Shown in pieces: positions 51,154-62,345 of a DNA stretch of 64,000 bases (position 1 is its first letter; each line of letters starts with the position of its first letter). The notes beneath the pieces were generated by a model. That model saw only the letters and a list, made by a program, of their open reading frames with translations. It had not been told where the DNA came from and made no database searches. Location of the stretch: the NCBI RefSeq assembly GCF_018687715.1, contig NC_056765.1, positions 3,348,001 to 3,412,000 of the forward strand. The letters are read 5' to 3'. The translations under genes and the position numbers were made by a program. The stretch comes from Carya illinoinensis (taxonomy: Eukaryota; Streptophyta; Magnoliopsida; Fagales; Juglandaceae).

Positions 51154-51803
51154 GCACACTTGCTTGAAGGCCGTGCTAGTGCTGGTGCAAGTGTTGACTC
51201 GGCTAGACAGAACCTTGCTGCCACCTTTGTTAATGCTTTTGTAAATGCTGGCTTTGGTCAGGTAATGTGCTATAGGCTTGAGAAATAACATATGGTGTGA
51301 ATTTTTGTGATATTGATTGTTTTTGTTGCAGGATAAGTTAATGACAGTCCCATCAGACAGTTCTAGTGGTGGCTCTTCTGCCAACTGGCTTTTCAAAAAT
51401 AAGGAACATGGAAAGACTAGTGCTGCAGCAAGTCTTGTATGTCTTTTACTGCCCAGTTTATCTCTTCTTACTTCTTCAACCTATAAGTTGGATTCTCATT
51501 TCCTCTTGTCATAACAGAGTATGATTTTACTGTGGGATGTTGACGCTGGACTTGCCCAAATTGACAAGTACTTCCACCTAAGTGACAACCATGTTATTTC
51601 TGGTGCATTATTAGGAGTTGGGATTGTGAACTGTGGCATCAAGAATGATTGTGATCCTGTGAGTTCTATTAAATATCTTCCTTTGCACAGAGAACACATG
51701 ATCTTGAATTGTATCTCATTTTTTACTCTGCTTCTTTTATCAGGCTCTGGCACTTCTAGGTGATTACGTAGATAAGACTATCCTAGAAATTTTAGCAGTA
51801 CTT
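51154..51803 (+). pseudogene. Captured fragment of RPN1 (26S proteasome subunit)
   Basis: Four exons with intact GT-AG introns, all in phase 0: 51154-51261 ([20 protein letters not shown]), 51332-51436 (DKLMTVPSDSSSGGSSANWL), 51518-51658 (SMILLWDVDAGLAQIDKYFH) and 51744 onward (ALALLGDYVDK). About 129 residues match the proteasome/cyclosome-repeat region of RPN1 (PSMD2) with high similarity. After DYVDK the match stops at about 51776 and the frame runs through unrelated residues to TAA at 51801-51803, so the right capture junction lies there. RPN1 is about 890 residues, so this is roughly 15% of it and cannot be functional alone. It lies inside the CACTA element and probably copied a host RPN1 gene elsewhere. 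Confidence 0.88.
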
Positions 51804-52039
51804 TAAAATGTATCAAGCTACCCCTCCGTCTATATAAATTATAATGTAAATGAATTTATAATTTGACTTGGGTAAGGATCCTTGGGTACTTTGTTGTTAT
51901 TTTCTATGTACCCTTTTTATTATTAAGTAAAGGGAATTAAATCCTAGAAGATATACTAACTTTGCTTCTAATACAGATTAATTAATTACTGAAACTGTAT
52001 GTTTCAGTAGTAATTATTTTTTTTAATTTCGTAATTAAG

Positions 52040-52650
52040 TATTTGCAGCGATTTTTAGTCGTTGCAACTAGGCCAAATTCGTTGCAAATCATCAGTTTCA
52101 GCGATTTTAGTCCTTGAAAAAAATGCAAAATGCAACAAAGGAAGTAAGCGTTGCTTTTGGGCATTTGCAGCGCTTTTTATTTTTTGCAGCGATTTTCGTC
52201 CTTGCAAAAAGTGTCAAATGCAGCGCTAGAATGGTATGTTGCTTTTGACGTATACAAATTGCAGCGCTTATAAATCAATTGCAGCGATTTTAAGTATTGC
52301 AAAAAATCGCAAAAGTAACGAACCAAATGTAGCGCTGCTGTTGTTGGGGGCTATTGCAGCGAAATTTAATGATATAGCAAGGATAAATTTCGCTGTAATT
52401 GATCAAATGTAGCGCCATGGCAGTCACATGGGGTGGCCTTTTGCAGCGTGAAATTAGTGAGTTTGTAGCGGTTTAAAAACGCTGCAAATGAAGTCTTTTG
52501 CAGCGTTTTTTCAATAACGTTGCTATTGATTAAAAATATCACTTTTATACTGTCGAACATGCAAGGAGGGTAATAACGCTGCAATTGATCAATTACAGCG
52601 TTTTTTGAATGTATTTGCAACGATTTTAACCGCTGCAAAAGGGCTAATTT
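52040..52650. repeat. Right subterminal GCAGCG repeats of the CACTA element
   Basis: More than a dozen boxes (tttgcagcg, aattgcagcgatttt, atgtagcgc, aacgctgcaa) in both orientations. They are spaced every 20-60 bp up to the right end. Confidence 0.88.
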
Positions 52651-52662
52651 CTTGTAGTGATA

Positions 52663-53783
52663 AAATCTACTTTTTGACTAATCACAATAAATTAATACAT
52701 ATATTAATGTACAAGTGTGCTTGTAATTAGATTTTTCCTTAAAAAATATCTGATAAGAGAAAACGCATGAAGTAGGCCGGCTTACAACATTTATTACTCG
52801 TTACAATAGTTAGCATTATAGAGCTCCCTTCATGTACGAGCGTACATATGTTTTTACAAGGATATGCATATGAAGATTGCTCTTTGACCCTTTATATATG
52901 CCAAAACTCATGCTAGACTAAACAAGAAATTCTCACGATTTAGGTAATTTGCTCCCAATTTTTTAGTCGAATGTGTTCATGAGTTGCATATTATAGCTAG
53001 CTTCTCACTAAATTTCTAGATAAGCATTCGGATCTTCAACCATGTATTTCTTTTTTTTCCTCCATCTGATGCTTTATGAGACTTTCAATATTGTTCTTAG
53101 TTTTCCAAAATGAAAGCTAGCTTGGTATCTATTGGCTGTAAGAGCAACTTGCCCTACTTCCAATATAATTAGCATATATTCTTGCCTTTTAACTTGGGCA
53201 TGTGGAGGCTGGCATCAGCCAAAATTAGTTGAATATCCGGACCTATAACCGTCCAATATTTTAAGAGAAGTGTATAGGCATAAAAAATTCTCACAAAAAT
53301 AAATTTATAAACTGATGTGATTTTCGATGATACGTACATTAAGTCTACTTTACAATAAAAATCTAATGTACCACACAGTGTCAAGTTAGTTTATGATTTT
53401 ATTTTTATGGAATATCTTCGTGGTTAAAGTATTTATCATGTTTTAAATAATCAAATGCCATATTAATCAAGTTTCTGGCCAAAATTAAAAGTAGTTATGT
53501 TGATGATCTTGATTTATAGATTAGTTTTCAGGACAAAGTAGAATATTGTTGATCAGAAAAAGATGCTGTTAACTGTGTACAACAGTACAAGTTGTTCCAT
53601 GAAGAACAAAGGCTCCGCTAGGGAATTCAGGAAAGACCAAAAAGCAGCCACTGGTCTCTCACCATCACCTCAAAACCAGCACAAAACCATAAGAAAGCAA
53701 GCCAATTAGGCCAAATATTGGAAAAAAAACAAGAGAAAAAAATGCTGAGAAACCTTGAGTTACACTTCAGTACTCGCCAAGCC
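52663..53783. other. Intergenic DNA and promoter of the PDLP gene
   Basis: AT-rich DNA with a MITE family C copy at about 53285-53430. No convincing TATA box was identified for the PDLP gene. Confidence 0.45.
53285..53430. repeat. MITE family C copy
   Basis: Facing halves aaatttataaactgatgtga and gttagtttatgattttattt, with cattaagtctactttacaat between. Same family as 10905-11015. Confidence 0.5.
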
Positions 53784-54666
53784 ATGATCTTGGTTATGAG
53801 ACTACTCTCTTCTCTTTTATTCTCTCTCTTATCTTCTCTTAGCAGCCATGGATACCCAATCAACACATTCATCTATGCAGGCTGCTCTCAAGAAAAATAC
53901 CAACCCAATTCACCCGTTGAAGGAAATCTCAACTCTTTTCTAACATCGGCAGTCAGCTCGTCTTCTCAACTTTCTTACAACAGCTTCGCTGCAGGAAATG
54001 GAAGCTCCACAACACCCGATGACAGTAGCATAACTGGCTTATACCAGTGCAGGGGGGATTTGAAGATCTTTGACTGTTCGAAATGCATTGAAAGTGCAGC
54101 AAGTCAAATAGCCTTAGTCTGTCCATACTCTTATGGGGCTTCTCTGCAACTCGAAGGCTGCTACATAAGATATGAGCATGTTGATTTCTTGGGAAAGCTT
54201 GACACAAGTCTTAGGCATACTAAGTGCAGTAAAAGTGTAAGCAATGATTTTGAGTTCTTTAGGCGTAGAGATGGCGTTCTTGCTGATTTGCTAGGGGCCA
54301 TTGGATTTAGAGTGAGTAGTTTCGGTTCAGTGCAAGGTTTTGCACAGTGTGTGGGGGATTTGAACCCAACAGATTGCTCTTCTTGTCTTGCGGATGCTGT
54401 TGGAAAGTTGAAGAATGTATGTGGATCAGCTACTGCAGCGGACGTGTATTTGGCGCAGTGTTATGCTCGGTACTGGGCATCTGGCTACTATGATGCCTCT
54501 TCAGGTACATGCAGCTAGCAACTCATTTCTTTCTCCATTTCTTATTAAACAGGAAGACCTTCATTTCCATTTTTTTGAAGGAAAAAACTAGGAAAAATTT
54601 TTTATCTGTCATTTTACCTCTTTATAAATTAGAGCCACAGATTAATTAGATAGATCATTACAAGTC

Positions 54667-54720
<54 letters not shown>

Positions 54721-55267
54721 TGAAATCTTTTGCAGAACCAATTGTCAAAATGTTATCTTTCTATGTATTAAAGCATTAAGGGGCACTGGTAACTTGTGCT
54801 GCTGCTTTGGGGGACCTCCATTCTAAGTGCCATTCCTTTCCTCTCTTGCATCTTTTAAAGTTTTTTAATCTTTTCGGTTGCAAAAGGTTTTGTTCTCTTA
54901 TTTTATTCTTAGACCACCAACGAGTCAATTGATCTACCCATTTCAACTTGCCTAATCTCCAATATTCATCTTTTTATCAATATTAATTATTACCTCTACT
55001 TTTTGATCTGAACTGCATGTAGATTCCTCTAACGAGGATCAAGTGGGAAAAACAGTAGCAATTATTGTTGGGATACTAGCAGGTGTAGCCCTTTTCATCG
55101 TTCTTCTCTCAATTTGCCGAAGAACCATGGGTAAATTTTCTTAATTATTTTAATTCTAAATCTTTTGCTTATTATTAACTAAAATATTTTTGATAAAACG
55201 TACATAAATGGTACTGATTATATTAGGAGCAATATTCATTAATATATCTAACATATATACAGGTTAA
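53784..55267 (+). CDS. Plasmodesmata-located protein (double DUF26)
   Basis: Three exons: 53784-54504, 55023-55130 and 55263-55267. GT-AG introns and matching phases give 277 residues. A signal peptide (about 1-23, MILVMRLLSSLLFSLL) is followed by two DUF26/Gnk2 domains with the C-X8-C-X2-C motif: C89/C98/C101 and C189/C198/C201. A single membrane helix (about 251-271, TVAIIVGILAGVALFIVLLS) and a very short tail (CRRTMG) follow. No kinase domain is present, so it is a PDLP and not a cysteine-rich receptor kinase. PDLPs sit in plasmodesmata and regulate cell-to-cell transport, callose and defence. The start at 53784 is preferred because the signal peptide then begins at the N-terminus; in-frame ATGs at 53718 and 53742 would add charged residues. 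Exon 3 adds only two bases and the TAA. Intron 1 holds a GA repeat. Confidence 0.9.
54667..54717. repeat. (GT)n(GA)n compound microsatellite in PDLP intron 1
   Basis: A short GT run followed directly by a GA run of about 38 bp. Confidence 0.9.
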
Positions 55268-55984
55268 GGAGATTGAAGATATGGCCCGCTTAATTAATTT
55301 CTTTCCGTTAATTATCGAAGCTGGTTAATTCTCACTAGGCCTGAAAACTGAACTGGACGATGGCGGTCGGTTCCGACGATTCCTGTTCATGTCAGCCAGT
55401 GATAACCCATGTTGCAAAGGTTGGCAAATCTTTGTATCATCGATCGTATTATTCTTGTGACACTACTATTTAAGTTCTCTTCGTACTTTACTTTTTGGCA
55501 ATTGTGATTGAATTTCTTTCTTTTCTTAAATATTTTTTCTTGCTAATTCGAAATGATTGTGCACAAAAGGTGACGCTGGATGTTATCTTCTGGTATAAAG
55601 TAACACTCTGATCCCCATTAACTTACAAAAGAAGAGACGGGCTGCCGATTCCATTCTCTTGATCACGCTATCCAACAAAATCCCGTCGGTACTACTTTTC
55701 AATATAATGTTCTTAAAGTACCACTTTTAATTTTCTGAAGCTATATGTCATGTTTCTATATATTCGATCTATTATGTTAGGAAATTCTGCATGATTATTA
55801 TGTAAATGATTTATATAAACTTAAAGTCATCCACTCCTTTTGAAAAAAACTTTATAAATTTGAGACCAGATCTATTATGTACGCTCTAAGATTATATCTA
55901 ATATTACTGATTTCTCTTCTTTTTGTTTAGTAGTTTTGTATATTAACCAAGATCATATAGTTTTTGTTTAATCATTTATTTTTA

Positions 55985-56178
55985 GGGCAGTGCTAGGGAT
56001 CCCGCTACCTCATCCAGCTAATACTTTTTTTTTATAGTTTTTTTTTACATAATTTTTTTAACACTCTTAAATATTTTTAGGAAAAGAAAAAAATTCACAA
56101 TATTATTAAAAATTATTTTCTTAATCACTAAGTTAAAAAACAAAAAAATGGATCCTCCAGTCGGATCCCAAGCATTTT
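55985..56178. repeat. MITE family F copy
   Basis: Starts gggcagtgctagggatcccg and ends cagtcggatcccaagcattt: imperfect inverted ends (gggatcc / ggatccc) around an A/T-rich core with ttcacaatattattaaaaat. A relative lies at 31428-31640. Confidence 0.5.
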
Positions 56179-57954
56179 CCTTATTTTTAATTATGAACCT
56201 CATTTTTTATTTTCAAAATGAATGTTTAGAATTTGCATGCCCTAAAATTATATCTAATATTACTGATCTCTCTTCTTTTTGTTTAGTAGTTTTGTATAAC
56301 CAAACTCATATAGTTTATGTTTAATGTAGATTTCCCTCATATTTCTTACCCCAATTCCTCTGAGGATAAAAGAGTGAGCCCACAAAACTTATTTGACCCA
56401 CGACACATATCATTAAGACGGATTGGGTCATAGACTAATTTATTAAAGATCATGATTCATGGGAGCCCACAAAACTGCCGATCGATTAGAGCGAGAGAAA
56501 GCAAATTTAAAACAAGATTGCAATGGTTTGAATAATCTGGGAGACCTTGGAACATATCAACCCCTTAATATCCACTATATATATATAGTCTATGATCTTT
56601 AGCGTCATAAATAATTTTATCTTATTTTTCTCGAATGCTTTTTTATCATCTTTAGACACGTCCACATCGATTGAGTGTGACGCATTTTAAATGTTTTTAT
56701 AGATAAATATATATGATAAAATTACTTATTAATTACTAAATGAGTAATTACTGTACGTGTTTAAGAATGATAAAATATATATGACTTATTAATTACTATA
56801 CGTACGTGTTTAAGAATGATAAAATTCAAGATGAAAAACAACATTTATTTGCGACAGACATGGTTCGACCTCGGAAGGGCGGCGCCTTTGTTGTTGAAAG
56901 ATTAACAGTACTAATCAGCTTTGAACTTGCTTCCTTTATGTTGGACCCATGCATGCATCCGCGCGAGGGTTGAATAATGTTTAGGACTTTCTCTATTTCA
57001 TACCATGCAATAGAAGAAAGTCCAAAATGGTATGCAATAGAGAAATTAAAGTCCAGAATGACATATATAACCTAATTATGAGTAATGATAGTGTTTAGCC
57101 GATCGAAGAGGATTCTTAATTAATGGCCCACCAATTACTACAAACTCAATTACTCTCAATTCTCAACAGAAGGATTAAGGAAAAGATCAAGGGACAAAGT
57201 CTCTCATGTTAAACTTCCTATACAAGTTTTGAATTGATGAAAAAGATTGCATGTCTCCCTGATTTGTATATAACGGCCTATATATAACTACAATTAGGTC
57301 TACGGCGAAGTACGGCCAATAGACTAAAAGGAATAAAATAACAAAATTTGAAGAAGAACGACAGCATGCGATCTTTGAGATACGATCTGTATTATTACTT
57401 TTTTTTTTAGTTTAAGATTACTGATGACTATAAAGATATATATAGTAAGTATATGGAGAAGACATAATTGTTTTAAGCATTGACATAATTAACCATAATT
57501 GCCTCTTGTTTCAAAAAGAAGAGAACGTACGGATTATTCACATGATTTTATTTCATGGTCAGAACTTCAAACAATTAATTAATAAAAAAAAAGCTAAGAT
57601 CACCATATTGTGTTCTAAGTCAAAGAAAAGGAACTCATGCAGTATACATAGTTATTATACTTCTTGCTTATATGTATATATTATGTATATATATATATAT
57701 ATAGGTTATAGGTACGTAGGTGTGGACTGTTACGCATGCATGTTTTTTTTTCTCTTAAGATGGGGAGATAAGTCATGAGGTTTTTTATTCTATAATTAAG
57801 GTCAATTTATCGCGTACGTTTGCTTGAAGGTCTGGACATTCACGTTAACGTCTTTGATTCTCATCCGCACATCTATTATTAAGTACAATGAATTAATTGC
57901 TTACTGTTCGATGACTAATATTTTTCCTAAAAAGTTATGGACATAGCTTTTTAT

Positions 57955-58185
57955 TGTTGAAAAACTCTACTCATGATCAAGATCCTCACATACCACACAT
58001 AGTAACACATATAATTTTTTATTTTTTTATTTATTTTTTCTCTTACCAAATGTGTAGTGTATGGATGATAAGTAAAAGAATTTAATTAGTTTACGAATAA
58101 TAAAACCAAAAAAATTAAAAATTAAAAAATATAATAAAAAAGTGTAGTATATATGTGGTACTGATGGTGAGTAGCAAAACATGTT
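57955..58185. repeat. MITE family E copy
   Basis: Facing halves ctctactcatgatcaagatc / catacacacata-like words and gtgtagtatatatgtggtac / gatggtgagtagcaaaac. Related to 21090-21270. Confidence 0.4.
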
Positions 58186-58766
58186 ATTAATTTTTCTCTT
58201 TCATGTAGAAAACCAGAAAACTATATGTATGTATACATGTATGTATGTATAATTCTATAAAGAAAAACATATATTATATGGTAAGTAGTAGTACTCATAA
58301 TTAAGTAGTTGGATGAGCTGATCAGAAATGAACAAGCTATAGCTAGTTCTTGACTAATATCCATAAATATTATTAATTGCCTATCGAGTAGTTTCAGGAC
58401 ACGGTTTGAATCCTGCGTATACGTATGTACTCGGTTTTAGTGTTAATTATCTATCAGGTTGTTTTCAAACCAAGAGATATATATGATCATTAATGAATAA
58501 ATTAAGCAACATATATATTTGAGTACAATATTTGATACATGATGTATAATACTCCAATTAATAATTTAAATATTGCCTTGTCTTCGTTTTTAAATAGTAC
58601 AACAATCAACTCACAATTTTCATACCAGGAGGAACTCGATTTAGTACCTCAATGGTTATTAAGAATTAATGTACAACTTGAAACAATAATTGAAACGAAT
58701 TATTTGAAGGCATACGTGAATTAAACAATTTATTTGCAACCAAATTACGCGCGCCCAACCAGCAAG

Positions 58767-61700
58767 CTAGAGACCGGCTGTGTAAGGAACGTTGGTGGCT
58801 GGCAACCAGGAACCGCCGGCGATGAAGTTTGCTACGGTGAATTGAGAAGCCGTGGATGCACTAGTAATGACATGGTAGCCTGGCCACTTGACCCTTTTGG
58901 CGGTGGATGAGCCTGGCCCTGTGTTGGCATATTCCCCATAATACAATGTTTTGAGGGCAAAATCACCGCTCCACTCCATCCACCCAGCAGGGTTAATGAA
59001 ACTATCTAGATAGGTTTTCATGAACACTGTGCGTGAGTACGCCTTCCATGGCCTCCCTAGATACACCTTGACCGAGCTTTGGGAAGGCTTTAAATCAGAA
59101 GCTGCTGTGACTGTGCTATCGTGGATGGAAATCCCAGTGTTTTGATTAGCGTCAGTTCTTCCCTGGGCAGTGACAGTGATGGTCTTGTTAGGTGGGTAAC
59201 GTCCATAGATGTTACATTTTTGTAGAACAACAGCGGAATTTCCGAAGATAAAGTCTACTGTCCCATAAATGTCACATTCCCTGTAAAATTGCCTGTTGGA
59301 ATGGACATAAAGAGTGTCTTGGTATCCTTCAAAGCTGCACTTGTAAAATACCGAGAGATCCGATCCTGAACGCAGGGCCACGGCCTGGTGATTTGCTGCT
59401 CCGGCTGTATTCCGGATTGTGATGTCTCGGCCGATGAATCCATCTCCCACGACAGCTGCAAAAATATATAAAATTATACTACGTCGTAGATGGTGTGTAC
59501 ATACATACACACACATATATAATATATATATATATAGTATTGGCAGAAAATTAGGATCATCCGATCGAGATTTAAAACATGAAATTCTCTCGTCCATAGA
59601 GCTACAGACAGGTTCTATCTGGCGGTAGTTAATTATGTATCTTGTCATTTTCGAGATGATGATCGTGATGACCACACGCAAAACAGTACACGTTTTCAAA
59701 AATCAGCTTGACCAATTAAAGTCAAACCTACCCGTATTAATATATATTAATTAGCTCTGAATTTTGCGACTCAGCACCTTTGCACCCTTAAATTTATATC
59801 TATATATCTATATCTATATATATTATGACATTTTCTACTATCCAGCTGGCATGGTAATTTTATTATTTAAATAATATATAATTAAAAAGGTCTATAATTT
59901 ATAGTTCAGTTTCTTGATCATGACCCTTGACTTTCATGCAAATTCTCTTTGTGTATTTAATTATTTGAGTATTATCAGAACAGTAATTAATAAATTAAGC
60001 TGTCGTTTTTATGAAGAAAAAAGCTCAGCTTCATGCGCAAGCAATTAACTTTGTGCAAGTAGACTTGAGAGATTCTATCGTCAAGCTAGCCTAATTCCAA
60101 TGTGCATGCAGCATGCTTAACATGAAGAAAAATAATTTAATGGTCATATATATAAGGTAAATTTATATAACAGAAAATTTTAGTACTTTATAATCGTCCT
60201 TTTCAAGTCCCAACATCCAAAAATTTACTAATTTTACGGTAGAGAAATGATACTTGCAATTATAAGAGTACACGGTCATTTAAAAAAAAAAAAGTACGGG
60301 ACTTATATAAAAAAAATTAATTTTTAATAGTAAATTTCACTCGTTTTCAAAGCGACTGTATGATATTTATGCATTCCACAACTGTACATAATATTACTCT
60401 TTAAAATAATATTAAAAAATAAAATTAGAAAAATTTATATATTTGCATAGATAATAGTAGCACTACTCATGCATGTGGACTGAACTACTCACAGCTAGCA
60501 CTTAATTTTGTATTTAATAAGAATAACTTTATTTAAAAATCTTTACGTACATACTATTTATATGATATAATTTGATTTGAAATATAAATTATAAAATTTA
60601 AATCTTAGAAATCAAATTATACCATATAGCCTATATTAGATGTGTTTGGTATAAAGTGCTACAAATAGTATTACTCATTTAGTAAATCTAGATTTTGGTC
60701 TCCAAAAATCTCATCCCTACCGGTCTATATATTTATATATATGTATATTATATATTTTATATAAAATAATAATTTATACAAATTTCGAATACACAAGGCT
60801 CACATAGTCCCTTTGTAATAATATAGTTTTTAAGTTTGTTAATAAGGTTTCTTGCGCATGCGTTAGCTGATTATTTCATCTTTGTGAACGCTAGCTAGCT
60901 AGCTATCCAGTTCTACGTACGTTTTTCTTAGCTCATTCACACCCCTCTGAACTAATTTTCTAAGCCATGTCTCTCAAAGTCCAAATTATCCAGCACACTC
61001 AAGCAGAAGTTATTGGCAGTGAACAAAATTCAAGGAAATTGAATTAATTGCTTACCAACAGTTGCTGACTTGAACGTCGTAGAACCTCCTCCAACACTTT
61101 TGCTCCCTGTGACTATCGTCTTTCCTATGCCATCTCCCACCAACATAATGTTCTTCAACTTTATCTCAACGTTTTCTTTGTACGTCCCTTGTTTCACGTA
61201 TATTACATACCTCCCGCTTCCCGATCGCTTTGACGCTGCGCTGATAGCATCCTTTATCGTCGTATAATCTCCTGATCCATCTGTGGCCACCACGATGTTG
61301 GCCTGAGAAGCCGGAGAAGAAGACTGCAGGAGTTTCCGGTCCCCGCCCTTGACCCAAGTCGGGAACCCATCTTTGTAGCTTTGTTCGGAATATGGAGCAC
61401 GGTTCGTAGCCAAAGTGTTGCTGATTAACTTCGAAACGTTGTTTGACATTAGGGGCAAGATATAGTCGTTGACCCCCAGCTCGATGAACCCGGCTCGGCA
61501 CGTCTCGAGGTTGGTTAGAGCCGTGCTGAGCCATGTTTGAGCATCGGTTTGGGTGCATTTTGAGCTAGGGTCGGCTGTTTTGTTGAGCCGGAGGATGGTG
61601 TTCTCGTAGAGCTCGAGGCAATCCGCCCATGCAGTCTTTTCAAAAGTGTTCTGGCACTTGGTGCCTAGAGAAATTAAGTTGGTGTGAGCTTTGGTGGCAC

Positions 61701-61920
61701 GTTCAAGGGCAAGTTGCTTTGAAATCTCGAGAAAATCTGACTTTTTCGTGATGGGGGTGTGGTTGGGGTACTTCTGGCTCAAGAAATGCTCGCATGGCAT
61801 AGGGTTTGGGGTTTGGCTACACCATTTCTTCACATCTTCTGAAGAGTAGCCAAAAATGGTTGTAGAGAGAAAGAGAGGCAAAAATAAAAGCGTTAAGAGT
61901 TTTCGAAGTGCCATCATCAT
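58767..61920 (-). CDS. Pro-pectin methylesterase (PMEI + PME)
   Basis: Two exons on the minus strand, 61920-61056 and 59455-58767, joined in phase 1 to 517 residues; the GT-AG intron is 1.6 kb. A signal peptide (about 1-24) is followed by a PMEI-like pro-domain with the conserved Cys pairs C34/C43 and C89/C101 (plus C122, C141). An RKLL processing site lies at 195-198. The pectinesterase domain carries all five signature blocks: GTYKE 245-249, QAVAL 312-316, QDTLY 334-338, DFIFG 356-360 and LGRPW 421-425, including both catalytic Asp, both Gln and the Arg. The enzyme removes methyl esters from wall homogalacturonan after subtilase cleavage in the secretory path. The gene is intact and of normal length. 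The first of three consecutive Met codons is used as start. Confidence 0.96.
60244..60405. repeat. MITE family B copy in the PME intron
   Basis: Left part gagaaatgatacttgcaatt with gtacacggtcattt; right part aaagcgactgtatgatattt with acaactgtacataatatt; core aaaaattaatttttaatag. Related to 29886-30055 and 46776-46975. Confidence 0.45.
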
Positions 61921-62068
61921 GTACTACGTACTAATTGGCCTTTCAATTGGAGGGGAGGTATTGGAAGAATTGGATGGACGATTAATGGACAATTTAGATG
62001 GACTTAAACTGAGAGATTGAGAGTGCTTTTGAGGCTTGAATGGGCTTAGGTGTCATCCAAGGGCTACT

Positions 62069-62075
62069 TTATATA
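62069..62075 (-). promoter_or_regulatory. TATA box of the PME gene
   Basis: CTATATAAAG context on the minus strand, 149 bp upstream of the start codon, implying a leader of about 115-120 nt. Confidence 0.6.
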
Positions 62076-62194
62076 GAGGAGGTGACACACGAAAAGTCGT
62101 CAAACTAAGGGTACTATACCTAGCTATATTATAATTGATGGTATTCACAACTTTTTATTCCCTTACTTTGCTCCTTATTTTTTTTTATGAGTTC

Positions 62195-62345
62195 AGCGGT
62201 TATTTTTATGTATTTTTTATGTATTATATTAATGTAATTAATTAAACTAATTATTTTATATTAAAAAAAAGTCATGCAAATAATCACATTAATAAAATAT
62301 ATAAAGAAAATATAAAAATAACTGTACATAAAATTTTATTTTATT
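62195..62345. repeat. MITE family D copy upstream of PME
   Basis: Facing halves cggttatttttatgtatttt and tataaaaataactgtacata, with ttaatgtaattaatt and aataatcacattaat between. Same family as 10763-10895 and 17098-17262. It lies about 120 bp upstream of the PME TATA box. Confidence 0.5.

Larger units (their letters stand above)
47765..52659 (+). mobile_element. Pack-CACTA transposon carrying two host gene fragments
   Basis: The left end is CACTACAAGAAAAT and the right end, read in reverse, is CACTACAAGAAATT: a 12-bp perfect inverted repeat of the En/Spm (CACTA) class. The 3-bp target duplication ata flanks it at 47762-47764 and 52660-52662. Subterminal regions (about 47780-47980 and 52040-52650) are packed with direct and inverted copies of TTGCAGCG / CGCTGCAA, as transposase-binding subterminal repeats are. 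No transposase (TNPD/TNPA) is present in the 4895 bp, so it depends on another element. The interior holds, in the same orientation, exon-intron pieces of an ADIP-like gene and of RPN1. Confidence 0.93.
55268..58766. other. Intergenic DNA between PDLP and PME
   Basis: The two genes are convergent (PDLP +, PME -), so this 3.5 kb holds both 3' ends. It contains MITE-like sequences at 55985-56178 and 57955-58185 and a TA repeat at about 57683-57703. The 90-codon frame at 57506-57778 has no recognisable domain. Confidence 0.5.

Noticed and set aside
51154..51803. A functional host RPN1 gene
   Set aside because: Only about 129 of roughly 890 residues are present, both ends are cut, and it lies between the ends of a CACTA element.
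53784..55267. Cysteine-rich receptor-like kinase (CRK)
   Set aside because: Two DUF26 domains and a membrane helix are present but the gene stops six residues after the helix; no kinase exons follow.
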